DNA from: MFD09286-c1 sp963701015
GTDB lineage: Bacteria > Bacteroidota > Bacteroidia > Bacteroidales > DTGW01
DNA length: 64,000 nucleotides
Assembly: GCA_963701015.1 (NCBI GenBank)
Contig: OY969556.1
Span: 310,001-374,000 of the forward strand
Direction of reading: 5' to 3'
The position numbers were made by a program, and so were the translations under genes. The first letter of the stretch is position 1; each line of letters begins with the position of its first letter. The notes below the pieces were generated by a model. The model searched no databases. It was not told the DNA's origin and saw nothing but the letters and a program-made list of their open reading frames with translations. Of the stretch, positions 1-9,424 are shown piece after piece.

Positions 1-1607
1 CTTTGACGGAAAGCTTCAGCACTTTGGGTTTGCGCATATATCATAATACCAAGCGAAATTATTGTGGCTATTCCTAATACAGCAGCAACAATCCTGCTTC
101 TTTGCAAAGCTCTTTTCTGGAGTTTTATTTTGTTCAGTTCATCTGCATCGTGTTCTTTCGAACTGGTATGCAAAAAAACCAGTGCTCTTTCAAATGCAGG
201 ATTATGACGTTGCGCCCATGCCAGCGTTGGTTGTTGTTTCTTTTCCCAATTTAAAGCAATTTGCAAATCGGGCGGCCGCCACAGGCTGGTTTTCCCTTCC
301 TGAAATAATCCAGCAGCCTCAGATAAACGATGGTATAATTGCACCGCATTTGATTCTTCTTCAACCCAAACTTTTAAACGATTCCAGATACGCATTAAAC
401 TTTCATGTGAAAGGTCAATGATAGATTCTGGCAAAAGTGGTATTTCACTTGATGGTGTTACAAACGACCGGCCGGGCATTCTGAATTTTTCAATAACTGT
501 AATTAATTCATTAATATCAGCCTGTGCTATTTCAGCTATATCTTCCAGTCGTGTAGGCCTTCTAACCCCTCGGTTATCGGAACCTTTTTCGGTAATTGTT
601 TTGAATAAAACTTCGCAAATTCGTTTCCCTTCTTCGGAAAGCTCATCAAATGCTTCGTTAGCATGTTCTGATAAAGCCTTTTCCATTTTTCCGATAGCTT
701 CATACTCGCTAATTCCCAACTCTTTATCCTTATCGCTGTTACGTAACCAATAATCCCAGGTTCGCATCATAGCATGTTGCAGAATTGGTAACTGGTCGGG
801 GTTATCGCCAACTTCATTCAATAATTCCTGCACTAATGCCTGGTCAATTTTAGCATTGCCAACGGCCACAGGTCCAAGTATTGCGTCCCTAAAGTCGTTA
901 CGCGTCATTTGCGGAATAAGATAGTTACTCCTGTTAATTAAAGAAGTTAACTCCTGGTAATTCGAACATTCACCAATAAAATCGGAACGCATTGTGAGTA
1001 CGATATAAACCGGCATTTCAATTTGGTTAACAGCTTCCACAAGTAGTTTAACAAATGCTTCCGATTCGTTGACCGATTCTTGCCCTTTGCGACTTATTCG
1101 ATATCTGAAAAGTTCTTCAAACTGGTCAACCAGTAATAATATATTTTCATTTCCTGAATTTGGTAAATTTCTTAGCGCTTCAACTAGCCCAAGTGAACTT
1201 CGACGAAGGATTGCACCATAAAATGATGATTTTAAGCGTTTATTGCTTTCTGTTTCATCATTATAGGCCGACTTAACAATAGATTCAGCCATATTGTTGA
1301 TTGGTCCGCTACCAGGTCGGCAGGCAATAATCCTCCATTGTGAGCCAGCCGATGCAATAAAACCTCCAAACAAAATTGGAACTAGTCCGCAATAAATAAG
1401 TGATGATTTTCCTGTTCCAGAGGCTCCGATAACTGCAACAAACTTGTTTTTCGAAAGTTTAGTCAATACTTCTTCGCTTTGACCTTCACGCCCAAAAAAC
1501 AAATGGCTTTCTTCAATTCCAAAGGGTCTTAATCCGGGAAAAGGATTCGTGACAGCCCTTACGGCTGCTATACTTTCAGATTTTGCTGTTTTAACAACTT
1601 CGTCCAT
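1..1607 (-). CDS. nSTAND1-type NTPase with transmembrane helix, 3' end beyond the window
   Basis: I translated this frame by hand; it is open from the ATG at 1607 to the left edge, about 535 codons. Near the N-terminus is the NPFPGLRPF signature followed by FFGRE, typical of the novel STAND NTPase 1 family. A Walker A motif GASGTGKSS is at residues 61-69, then a Walker B-like LLLVDQFEELF, and further on SHESLMRIW, also family-typical. At the far end is one hydrophobic helix (about residues 505-525), then a QTQSAEAFRQ stretch resembling the linker that precedes WD40 repeats in relatives. The repeats themselves are not visible. The start codon overlaps the stop of the upstream TIR gene (TAATG), implying translational coupling. 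STAND NTPases are oligomerising signal switches; the input here is unknown. Family is confident, function inferred. Confidence 0.85.
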   Translation of the reverse strand, partial: MDEVVKTAKSESIAAVRAVTNPFPGLRPFGIEESHLFFGREGQSEEVLTKLSKNKFVAVIGASGTGKSSLIYCGLVPILFGGFIASAGSQWRIIACRPGSGPINNMAESIVKSAYNDETESNKRLKSSFYGAILRRSSLGLVEALRNLPNSGNENILLLVDQFEELFRYRISRKGQESVNESEAFVKLLVEAVNQIEMPVYIVLTMRSDFIGECSNYQELTSLINRSNYLIPQMTRNDFRDAILGPVAVGNAKIDQALVQELLNEVGDNPDQLPILQHAMMRTWDYWLRNSDKDKELGISEYEAIGKMEKALSEHANEAFDELSEEGKRICEVLFKTITEKGSDNRGVRRPTRLEDIAEIAQADINELITVIEKFRMPGRSFVTPSSEIPLLPESIIDLSHESLMRIWNRLKVWVEEESNAVQLYHRLSEAAGLFQEGKTSLWRPPDLQIALNWEKKQQPTLAWAQRHNPAFERALVFLHTSSKEHDADELNKIKLQKRALQRSRIVAAVLGIATIISLGIMIYAQTQSAEAFRQ

Positions 1608-2995
1608 TAATTTTGGTTTAGTTTCTTTATAAATGGTTCTAAAGCATCTTTCATTGACAGGTTTGCATCTAAAAGCATATTATCTGAGCTGGGATATTTT
1701 GTCATTTCTTTGGTAAATATTGCTTTTACATTAAAGGGTTGTATCCTTCCAAAACCGGGTGCTTTAATCAAATCTTTAAGTTTACTTTTAATCCATTGTT
1801 GGTTACTATTGAAATCGCAAATTATTACGGATGATGTTTGAGTCAAAAAATCGTAATGCAGGGCAACCATATTATCAGTTTTTTTAGTAAAATCAATTGC
1901 AAAAGGATGAATTTCCTGCTTTTCAAAAAATTGAACAATTTCATGTAACCTTTCATTATCCTTTGGTTCGTGAATTAAATATACGCTCAGGTTTGTTTTA
2001 TTATAATCTTTAACTTCAGGTTTGTTTAATTCATCTAATTTTTCACGAAGTACTGCTTTTAATTCCTCCAATGGAGTTTGCAGAATTTCTGAAAAGGCAT
2101 CTTTATCTTCTATACGAAGTGACGTTATAAATCTACGTTGTCTTTCTTCCGAAGGTTTTATTCCGGGTTGTATCCAAACCAAACGTTGCAATGAGCCTTG
2201 TTTTTTTTCCGCATTAATTCGAATTTGTTTTGCAGATAACCTGCATTGCATTTCAACAAGTGATGTATCGAATTCAGGAATTATTTCACCATAATGACTG
2301 CCAACGATATGTATAGACAGTATAGCACTATTTAAAATTTGGGTAATTTCTTCAGTTAATTCTTTGTAATTGCCTTGCAACAAATAGTCCGGAAGCACCT
2401 TATATCCGCGGTGTATTAATTCACTTTTAATAGAATCTCGGTTTTCATATTGATCGGGAGTTACATCGGCAAGGAAAATGATTTTATCTTTTTCAGAATT
2501 TTTTGCCAGATCGAATTCATTTTTTAAATCATATGCAAGGTCTAAAATTTTAGTCCAGTATAGTTTTGGAACCGAATATTCGCCAAATGCTTCATATTTA
2601 CGTTCTAATGAAGTTTCCGGATCAATATCATAAAAAGTATATGCAGTTTTCTTTTTTAATTTTTCCGGAAGCTCAGCAATTTTAATTGATTCTGTAAAAA
2701 TTACACCAATTTTTATATTTTCAGGTAAATTGTCAATTATATTATTCAACTGCTTTTTTTCTTCAGAAATACTAAGAACATTAGAGTCAATAACAATTAA
2801 AATATGTTTAATAGACGATAAATTCTCTTTACTATTGAATTTGGAAAATTGTATGGATTTTATATCAGGAACAGAAGAGCCTAACTGGACTATAGACTCT
2901 TTTAGGCTTTCCGTCAAAATATTTGTCCATTGGTTTATTAAACTATCTTCATCCTTGCTGGAATAAAATATTATAATTTTATTTTCTTGTGTCAT
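1607..2995 (-). CDS. Protein with three tandem TIR-like domains
   Basis: The 462-residue soluble protein has no signal peptide or membrane segment. It reads as three alpha/beta modules. The first, about residues 5-150, starts IIIFYSSKDEDS, a TIR-like beta-A. The second, about 170-330, starts IIFLADVTPDQYENRDSIK and contains SLVEMQCRL, resembling DUF4062/TIR-fold proteins. The third, about 335-455, starts LSVYLIHEPKDNERL. TIR domains act as NAD-cleaving enzymes or as homotypic scaffolds. I cannot assign a catalytic glutamate with certainty; SLVEMQ in the middle module is the best candidate. The gene is 24 bases after the SpoIIE gene and overlaps the nSTAND1 gene by one base, so it is probably an adaptor between them. 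Confidence 0.7.
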   Translation of the reverse strand: MTQENKIIIFYSSKDEDSLINQWTNILTESLKESIVQLGSSVPDIKSIQFSKFNSKENLSSIKHILIVIDSNVLSISEEKKQLNNIIDNLPENIKIGVIFTESIKIAELPEKLKKKTAYTFYDIDPETSLERKYEAFGEYSVPKLYWTKILDLAYDLKNEFDLAKNSEKDKIIFLADVTPDQYENRDSIKSELIHRGYKVLPDYLLQGNYKELTEEITQILNSAILSIHIVGSHYGEIIPEFDTSLVEMQCRLSAKQIRINAEKKQGSLQRLVWIQPGIKPSEERQRRFITSLRIEDKDAFSEILQTPLEELKAVLREKLDELNKPEVKDYNKTNLSVYLIHEPKDNERLHEIVQFFEKQEIHPFAIDFTKKTDNMVALHYDFLTQTSSVIICDFNSNQQWIKSKLKDLIKAPGFGRIQPFNVKAIFTKEMTKYPSSDNMLLDANLSMKDALEPFIKKLNQN

Positions 2996-3019
2996 TATTG
3001 TAGGGTTTCATTTCAATGT

Positions 3020-5068
3020 TCAGTGGCACCGGATTCCAATTATTAATATATCATCTACTTGTTCATTATCACCACGCCATAGTTCAAAAGCATGATCGAG
3101 CATTTCTTTTTGTTTTGATACCGGTTCAGCGCTAATTTCTGCCAATAATTCTTTTAATTTTCGTTTCAGGAATTTTTTATTATCTGGCCCGCCAAACTGA
3201 TCGGCATATCCATCAGAAAATATATAACACATATCATTGGGCTGAAATTCAATATCGTTATTTTTAAAACTCGTAAGCCTGTCACCTACAAAAGCACCAA
3301 TAGGAGCTTTAGTTGGATCAATGGAAATTGTTTCACCATTTCGTATTATAACTAATGGATTATTGGCTCCGGCATAATCTAAACGTTTAGCATTAAAATC
3401 AAAGCAACATAAAGCAATATCCATACCGTCACGTATGGTTTCATGTCCACGTTGTTGTCTGAGCGTATCTGTTACGGCCTGGTTTAATTCGTTTAAAATA
3501 TCACCTGCATGTCTGGCACCTTTTACATTTACTGAAAAGTTAAGGTTATTATGTCCAACAATTGACATAAAAGCGCCTGGTACACCATGACCAGTACAGT
3601 CAACAGCAGCAACCATTACAAGGCCATTCTTTTCAGAAAGCCAATAAAAATCACCACTAACAATATCTTTTGGTTTATATAATATAAAAGAATCAGGCAA
3701 CAATTTTTCTACAATTTCATCTGGAGGAAGAATTGCTGTTTGGATTCGTTTTGCATAGATTATACTGTCGGTAATATGTTTTTTCTGTTCACTTATTTCT
3801 TCATAAGCATGTTCAAGGCTTTCATTTATTTCAGCCAACATATTGCGCTGTTGTTCAATTGCATCACGCTGTGCTTCTATTTCTTCCTTTTGCTGCATAA
3901 TTTCAGCAGTTCTGTCACGTACCTTTTGTTCCAATTCGTTATAATAACTTTCCAGTTCTTCAATCATTCGGTTGAACTGCTGCGAAAGTGTAGTAATTTC
4001 GTTATTTCCAATAACCTCTGCACGTTCGTGCAAATGGCCATGAGTTATACGGTTAATATTTTCTACCAGATTTTTAATAGGATTAGTTATAACTTTAGTT
4101 TTCCGGTAAATTAAAATGATAACTAAAATTATTGCAAAGCCAAAAATACCAATGAGTTTAAATAGTTCAAAACGCAACATACTTATTTCATCAGTCCTGT
4201 CGGTAATAATTTGAATTGCAGAACCTTTATATAAGGCGCTGTTTTTGCGCTGCATATAAATGTATGTATATTCAATTTTCCGATTATTTTCTTCTTCAAC
4301 AACTGAAATTGTAGATTTTTCTTTGAAAACTTTATCCAATAATGGCTGGTGTGCAGGTGTAATAACAGCATTGTCGTTAAGCGAAAATGGTTTATCAGTA
4401 AGTATAAATAAATCAACAGACTTAATATTTTTTTGTCGCTGGCTTAAATCATAAAGCGTCCTTCTTATAAAATTTATAATTTTATCGGCATCCTTTGAAT
4501 AAAAACCAATTTCAATTATATATTTTTTGTCAGCGGTTGGTTCGTAAGTATATTTTTTTAGCCTTTTGGTTGTTGCTTCAATTGCAAAGCGTTCATTTAC
4601 AAATTTTCCTCCACTTAATACGTCAAGTAAATATTTCTTGTGGGTTTCACCAAAACTGAAAAGGTTTAATCCTTTGTCTTTAGCAAATGTAGTATTAACA
4701 ATTACTCCATTTCGGTTGATGATGTAAATGTCTTCCATACTAGGATCCATTCCAATTTCATCACGAATTTGTGAAAGGTTTGCCTTTTCAATATTGCTTG
4801 TATTACTAAAATACATACTTGTAAGCAAGTTACTGTATCCTTTCATACGCTGGCCAAGTCCGTTATCCAGAATATCAAAAGCCATATCCTGAAATTCAAG
4901 TACGCTTTTAATTTCGTCAGCAATAATCTTGTTTTTATTATCATTTGCCTCAACCATAATATTTTTGGTATGTTGGTAATTGATAATTCCAAGTATAATA
5001 AGCGCAGCTAAAGACGGAGCGATTACATTATAAATAAGCTGCCTGAATATTGTTGTTGTCCGTTTCAT
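3020..5068 (-). CDS. Membrane sensor with HAMP, coiled coil and SpoIIE-type PP2C phosphatase
   Basis: The protein has a signal-anchor helix at about residues 10-30, an extracytoplasmic Cache-like sensor region to about residue 300, a second helix (FGFAIILVIILIY), a HAMP segment (KVITNPIKNLVENI), a long coiled coil rich in Q, E and R, and a C-terminal SpoIIE domain. The phosphatase metal-binding motifs are present: KPKDIVSGDFYW, VDCTGHGVPGAFMS, FSDGYADQFGG and DDILIIGI. It should dephosphorylate a serine or threonine on a partner in response to an external signal. I chose the ATG at 5068 with GGAAGA just upstream; a TTG at 5080 is also in frame. It starts 15-18 bases after the NTT-like gene, so the two are co-transcribed. 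No anti-sigma or STAS partner is visible nearby. Confidence 0.85.
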   Translation of the reverse strand: MKRTTTIFRQLIYNVIAPSLAALIILGIINYQHTKNIMVEANDNKNKIIADEIKSVLEFQDMAFDILDNGLGQRMKGYSNLLTSMYFSNTSNIEKANLSQIRDEIGMDPSMEDIYIINRNGVIVNTTFAKDKGLNLFSFGETHKKYLLDVLSGGKFVNERFAIEATTKRLKKYTYEPTADKKYIIEIGFYSKDADKIINFIRRTLYDLSQRQKNIKSVDLFILTDKPFSLNDNAVITPAHQPLLDKVFKEKSTISVVEEENNRKIEYTYIYMQRKNSALYKGSAIQIITDRTDEISMLRFELFKLIGIFGFAIILVIILIYRKTKVITNPIKNLVENINRITHGHLHERAEVIGNNEITTLSQQFNRMIEELESYYNELEQKVRDRTAEIMQQKEEIEAQRDAIEQQRNMLAEINESLEHAYEEISEQKKHITDSIIYAKRIQTAILPPDEIVEKLLPDSFILYKPKDIVSGDFYWLSEKNGLVMVAAVDCTGHGVPGAFMSIVGHNNLNFSVNVKGARHAGDILNELNQAVTDTLRQQRGHETIRDGMDIALCCFDFNAKRLDYAGANNPLVIIRNGETISIDPTKAPIGAFVGDRLTSFKNNDIEFQPNDMCYIFSDGYADQFGGPDNKKFLKRKLKELLAEISAEPVSKQKEMLDHAFELWRGDNEQVDDILIIGIRCH

Positions 5069-5082
5069 GAATTCTTCCAATC

Positions 5083-7908
5083 CTATACTGTTTCTTTAGG
5101 GTTAAAATAAATTAAACTTTCCGCAAATTCAGGATAATCAAAAATTAACCTATCGAAATTATCCTGATTTATTTTATAGCAATACGTGTCGCCAATAGCT
5201 TTAAATGATGGAAGCTGATTAGGATAACCCGATGAAAATAAACCTCCTAAAATGCTATTTTTGTCATATAAAACTCCGGTTTCAATTGTATTCATAGTTT
5301 TCAATTGTCCATTTACAAGAAAATAAATTACAATATTTAAATCTTCATCTACACTATCAATTTCATCATTATCATTAAACTTGACTTCAGTTAGTTGGCT
5401 AGCCAAAAAATGAAGGATGTCGCCTGAAACAGATTTTAACAATTGTATTCCTTTCAAATAAATAATTTTATTAAATACTAATTTATTCTGATCGTTTTTA
5501 TAATACTCTAAGCTGCGCGTTAATCTAACCCTTGCTTTTTCGTTCAACCTTTTATAATAAAGTTTAAGTTTATCATTACCAAACTTTGAAATTACCAAAG
5601 CTGCCAATTCGCTCAATAATTCATCATCATTAAATAGCTGGGCAACTAAATCGTCCGTAATTTCAAATGATTCAAAATTTAAAATAACATTTAATGCACA
5701 CGCTTTTGCCCAAGTACCAATCTGATTATAATCGCGATTGATAATATCGAAAAGAAGATCAATTAAAGGGGTTCGGTCAACCGGGAAAAAGTTCTGTAAA
5801 ATTGTTACTTTTTCACTATCGGATGTATCATCAATTATAGGAAATAGAATTGGCTTCAAGTCATCCGAAATAACAAGTTCCAGAAGTTCCATTGCATATC
5901 CGGTACTTTCAGCACTTTCACTTTCAATATTTTGCCGCACATGCGAAATGGTTTGAGCATCGTATGCAAGTGAAAGTAGGGTAAATATTTTATCGTAACC
6001 AGCGTGTACTTCATCATTTATTGCTTCCATTAAAAGTTCATCGGCTTTGGCTTCCTTTAAACTTAACCTGGCTGCAATATTCCATGCTTCATCGTTCATT
6101 GCTTTTGTTAATGCCTGATGGAACAAGTAATAATTATCGTCGTTCACTTTATACTTAAGTGATAATAATGATTTTGCAGATATATGCGATACCGAACGGT
6201 TGTGATAATTTATTTTGTTTATTAAACTATTGCAAGCTTTTTCGCCGCCAATACTTCCAACTATTCTTACAATTTTATAAACAAGCGTATTTTCTGTACC
6301 CGATTTATTAAAAATATGTTCAAGGCATTCAATTGCTGATTCGCCTGATTCAACCAATGAATCAAATGCATATCTGCCATAATTATCAGTTGTAAGGAAT
6401 TCGGCAATTATTTGATTGAGTTCAGGACTTTTAAGTTTAGCAGCAGCTTTAATTGATGATATTTTTACATTTTGGTCAAAATCACGAAGCAAAATTTTTA
6501 AATATCCTGCATATTCAATATTTCGGGTTTCACCTATAAGACGGGCAGCAAGTTGTCTGTCAGATGTAATTTTTGACCTTGAAAGAGTAACCAGTTTTTC
6601 AATTTCATGTCCTAAATTCAGTTCGCTTGAAAGTTGTTGGGCTATTTTCTTTGATTCATCAATAAGTTCAGTATTATTAATAAATTCCAAGGTATCTAAA
6701 CTTTCATAAATTTTTAAACTTGCTATTTGTTCAAGTGCATATTTTTGTATTTTTTCAATTTTATGATTGACCAAAAACGGAATCAATTGTTCATAAAGGA
6801 TTGGTTGTAATTTCTCCTGTAAATTAAGAACGAATAATACCTTCGAATAATCTTCATTACCTTTTAATGCTTTTGATGCAATACCTGTGATTGTTCTTCC
6901 TTCCGTATGGTCTTCAATTTCTTTTAATTTCACCAGTGATTCATCGAGATTATTCTTGTAAGCTTTATATAATTTGTAGGCTACAAATAACCATGCTGCT
7001 AATATAATTACCAGAACTTCTGTAAAATTTATAAGTTTAACAAATGACAAACTTCCTAAAATAAATAATAATACGCCTGAAAACAACGCCGACATTTCAT
7101 TAATTGTGCCATCGACTCTTGCCTGCACATTATGCCTGATACTTGAATCGACTGTTTGATATAATATTTTGAACGACGGAGCTTCAATGGAACTTTTAAG
7201 GGCAACGGAAAATAATCGGCTTAAGGCCATAATAAGAAAAAAGAAAATAAATCCAGCGGCAGCGCTGGTATAACCTCCAATTAGTCCTATAATTACAGCA
7301 ATTACTGATAATATAATTAATACGGCAGGAGAAATTATTAAACTGGTACTTAGTCCATATGCCTTCATAAATCGGCTATAAACAATGGTTTTAATAAGCA
7401 AGGTGAAAAACATAATAGTACCTACAAAAACACCCAGAAACTTGGCCATGTCATTCATGTCAGGATATTTGTATTTTGTAACTGCCAAAAATGAATAACT
7501 AACAAAAAATGCAGTAATCATTGACAGTGCTACAAAAAACGACATCAATCTTACAAATGGAATTTTTAAAAGGCTTCTAAAGCTTGAATCATTTGCTTTT
7601 TCAACAGTTTTAACAGCTTTAACCGATAAGGCATTTGTGTTATAGGAAACCAATATTTGAAAAATAAGTGCAATTACAACACTTACAGAACTAATCAGTA
7701 AAATGTCCTTTGTTTTTACATGAAATGATAATATAACCGGAACAGCATAGGAACTAATAATTACACCTACAATTTGTCCTGCATCAACAAGACCGAACAA
7801 TCGTTTCCCTTGCCTGAGTGAAAAAATTCTACCTGCTGTTCCCCAAAAGCCCAGCATTGCAACAATGTTCAAAGGCCCATCATAACCAACAATAAAAATA
7901 CATGCCAC
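5083..7908 (-). CDS. NTT-like membrane protein with HEAT repeats and CAP_ED-like C-terminus (main part, frameshifted 5' end)
   Basis: This holds most of a nucleotide-translocase-family (TlcC/Npt) protein. The part before residue 320 has about ten membrane helices and the family motif FWGTAGRIFSLRQGKRLFG. Residues about 330-800 are alpha-helical HEAT-like repeats. The last 120 residues resemble a cyclic-nucleotide-binding (CAP_ED) beta-roll but lack a recognisable phosphate-binding cassette. The nominal GTG start at 7908 is not a real start: the protein continues upstream in another frame (7869-8240). Joined, the two give about 1050 residues. Nucleotide transport is unproven; in this architecture the membrane part may act as a sensor. 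It is followed directly by the SpoIIE gene. Confidence 0.75.
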   Translation of the reverse strand: MACIFIVGYDGPLNIVAMLGFWGTAGRIFSLRQGKRLFGLVDAGQIVGVIISSYAVPVILSFHVKTKDILLISSVSVVIALIFQILVSYNTNALSVKAVKTVEKANDSSFRSLLKIPFVRLMSFFVALSMITAFFVSYSFLAVTKYKYPDMNDMAKFLGVFVGTIMFFTLLIKTIVYSRFMKAYGLSTSLIISPAVLIILSVIAVIIGLIGGYTSAAAGFIFFFLIMALSRLFSVALKSSIEAPSFKILYQTVDSSIRHNVQARVDGTINEMSALFSGVLLFILGSLSFVKLINFTEVLVIILAAWLFVAYKLYKAYKNNLDESLVKLKEIEDHTEGRTITGIASKALKGNEDYSKVLFVLNLQEKLQPILYEQLIPFLVNHKIEKIQKYALEQIASLKIYESLDTLEFINNTELIDESKKIAQQLSSELNLGHEIEKLVTLSRSKITSDRQLAARLIGETRNIEYAGYLKILLRDFDQNVKISSIKAAAKLKSPELNQIIAEFLTTDNYGRYAFDSLVESGESAIECLEHIFNKSGTENTLVYKIVRIVGSIGGEKACNSLINKINYHNRSVSHISAKSLLSLKYKVNDDNYYLFHQALTKAMNDEAWNIAARLSLKEAKADELLMEAINDEVHAGYDKIFTLLSLAYDAQTISHVRQNIESESAESTGYAMELLELVISDDLKPILFPIIDDTSDSEKVTILQNFFPVDRTPLIDLLFDIINRDYNQIGTWAKACALNVILNFESFEITDDLVAQLFNDDELLSELAALVISKFGNDKLKLYYKRLNEKARVRLTRSLEYYKNDQNKLVFNKIIYLKGIQLLKSVSGDILHFLASQLTEVKFNDNDEIDSVDEDLNIVIYFLVNGQLKTMNTIETGVLYDKNSILGGLFSSGYPNQLPSFKAIGDTYCYKINQDNFDRLIFDYPEFAESLIYFNPKETV

Positions 7909-8240
7909 TTACTGTTTGTAATGCTAAATCCCATCCATAACAGAATTGTTAGTGCGGCAACTGTAAAAAGATTGATGAGTGCAAGGTTTCTAAAAGGCAA
8001 CTTTTTTTGAAGCGTAGAATATACACTTGTCATTAATATACCAACCAATCCTGAAACTGTAAAAGCCCTGGGAAGCATTTCAGCAGGGAACGATCCTAAA
8101 AACAGTGAATTTGAGGCAATATCTAAAGCACCATAGAAAATTCCAAGGAATACCGATTGGCTAAGCAAAAGAAATACCATAGTGGTTTCATTTGCTTCCA
8201 CATTCATTGCCCTGAAAAATTTTCTAAAGACTTCTTTCAT
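7869..8240 (-). CDS. N-terminal fragment of the NTT-like membrane protein, separated by a frameshift
   Basis: This 123-residue piece has three membrane helices and ends WHVFLLLVMMGL before a stop. The adjoining frame gives GPLNIVAMLGFWG, so the expected NTT family sequence MMGPLNIVAMLGFWG is restored by a one-base correction in the GGGCC stretch near 7880. I found no classical slippery heptamer in the overlap, so a lost base (mutation or sequencing error) is more likely than programmed frameshifting. Start ATG at 8240. The gene is 52 bases downstream of the queuosine-precursor transporter. Confidence 0.7.
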   Translation of the reverse strand: MKEVFRKFFRAMNVEANETTMVFLLLSQSVFLGIFYGALDIASNSLFLGSFPAEMLPRAFTVSGLVGILMTSVYSTLQKKLPFRNLALINLFTVAALTILLWMGFSITNSKWHVFLLLVMMGL

Positions 8241-8292
8241 AAAATACCAATTGTTCTATAAAGTCTGTTTTGCTATTTTTATATTAAATTAA

Positions 8293-9096
8293 TTAAGTTC
8301 CTTCTAATCCTTCTTCTGCTTTATCTATCATTTCTTCGGCATGGTCATGGCCAAGATACTTATCAATACCATGATGTACCCAATACATTACTGGTGTTAA
8401 CAAGCCTGCAAGCCCAACTTTATAAACGTATTGTACAATGCCAAGCGCTATAACTTTACTAAAGCTCCAATTTCCCAACCAATAAAAGGCAATGATTAAT
8501 ATAAGGAAACTATCAATAATCTGCGATACAAGGTTTGAGCCATTTGCCCTTAACCAAAGCTTTTTATGTCCCGTAATTCCACGAATAAAGTGAAATACAT
8601 ACAAGTCAACAATTTGCGAAACAAAAAATGCCGTTATGGAACCGATGATTATTCCGAGCCCTTGCCGAAATATAGCAGAATAGGCATAATCAATATTAAA
8701 TGGTCGGCCTATATTATCTGAAGCATTAACATGTAACCAATAATCTGATGGAGGTAGTTTTGTACCAGAGTAAATAACAAAAAAACCATAACCAATTAAA
8801 ATAGCGCCAAGTGTGCTTAATCTTCTAACACCCGATTTTCCAAAATATTCATTTACCAAGTCGCTAACAATGAATACAAAAGGCCAAATTATAATGCCCA
8901 CACTCATGTTCAGGCTGAATCTTTCACCACCAATAAAAGGAAGATTTAGGGGTTTGATACCAATTAATTTTTCAAGGGAGAAAATTTTAGCACCAACAAC
9001 TTCTGCAAGCATAGCATTTATAAGGAAAAAGCTGGCTAAAATTATGAATAGCACTAATTCCTTGTCAAATTTACGAGGTTGAGCTTCTTTAGTCAT
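8293..9096 (-). CDS. Queuosine precursor transporter, YhhQ/VUT family
   Basis: The 267-residue integral membrane protein has six or more helices. Recognisable family features are the N-terminal NAMLAEVVGAKIF helix, then IIWPFVFIVSDLVNEYFGK (the SD.vnE.fG motif) and the FFVSQIVDLYVFHFIRG segment. YhhQ proteins import queuosine precursors (preQ0, preQ1 or queuine) across the inner membrane for tRNA modification. The conserved D and E residues in SDLVNEYFGK are present. The C-terminus has a short charged tail. It precedes the four-gene signalling operon on the same strand with a 52-base gap, but a functional link is not evident. Confidence 0.85.
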   Translation of the reverse strand: MTKEAQPRKFDKELVLFIILASFFLINAMLAEVVGAKIFSLEKLIGIKPLNLPFIGGERFSLNMSVGIIIWPFVFIVSDLVNEYFGKSGVRRLSTLGAILIGYGFFVIYSGTKLPPSDYWLHVNASDNIGRPFNIDYAYSAIFRQGLGIIIGSITAFFVSQIVDLYVFHFIRGITGHKKLWLRANGSNLVSQIIDSFLILIIAFYWLGNWSFSKVIALGIVQYVYKVGLAGLLTPVMYWVHHGIDKYLGHDHAEEMIDKAEEGLEGT

Positions 9097-9347
9097 TTGT
9101 TATTATTTATTTTAGGTTAATAAACATTATTCAGGTTTATACGCTTAACAATATTGAAATTTCTCTCTTCCCCGCTATCATGCAATAAATTATAACAATT
9201 TTGTTAAATGTAAAAATAGGAAATTATATTACAATTATTTTTATATTTTGTTTTAAATTAAACAGATTACTTTAAAATGTTAGTTAAAAAATTCTTATCC
9301 AAAGCTTAATAACATTAATATTCTAATCATAAATTCATTAAAATGAA

Positions 9348-9377
9348 TTTGTTATGTTTGATGAATTAATAAATTTG
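9348..9377 (+). promoter_or_regulatory. Bacteroidota-type promoter of the trp operon
   Basis: TTTG at 9348-9351 is followed after 18 bases by TAAATTTG at 9370-9377, an exact match to the Bacteroidota -33/-7 consensus TTTG and TAnnTTTG. Transcription would start near 9384, giving a leader of about 190 nt before trpE that contains the leader peptide and attenuator. The remainder of the gap from 9097 to 9347 is AT-rich and shows nothing else I can support. Confidence 0.7.
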
Positions 9378-9424
9378 TTTTTTCAAAATATTTTCCATTA
9401 TTTTGCGATAATATTAATGAAGAA

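Noticed and set aside
62..753. Two plus-strand open frames at the left edge
   Set aside because: They lie antisense to the continuous nSTAND1 frame, whose NPFPGLRPF, Walker A and SHESL motifs are unmistakable; the plus-strand products have no recognisable domain.
7869..7908. Programmed -1 ribosomal frameshift in the NTT-like gene
   Set aside because: No X-XXY-YYZ heptamer is present in the right frame within the overlap. A missing base is simpler.
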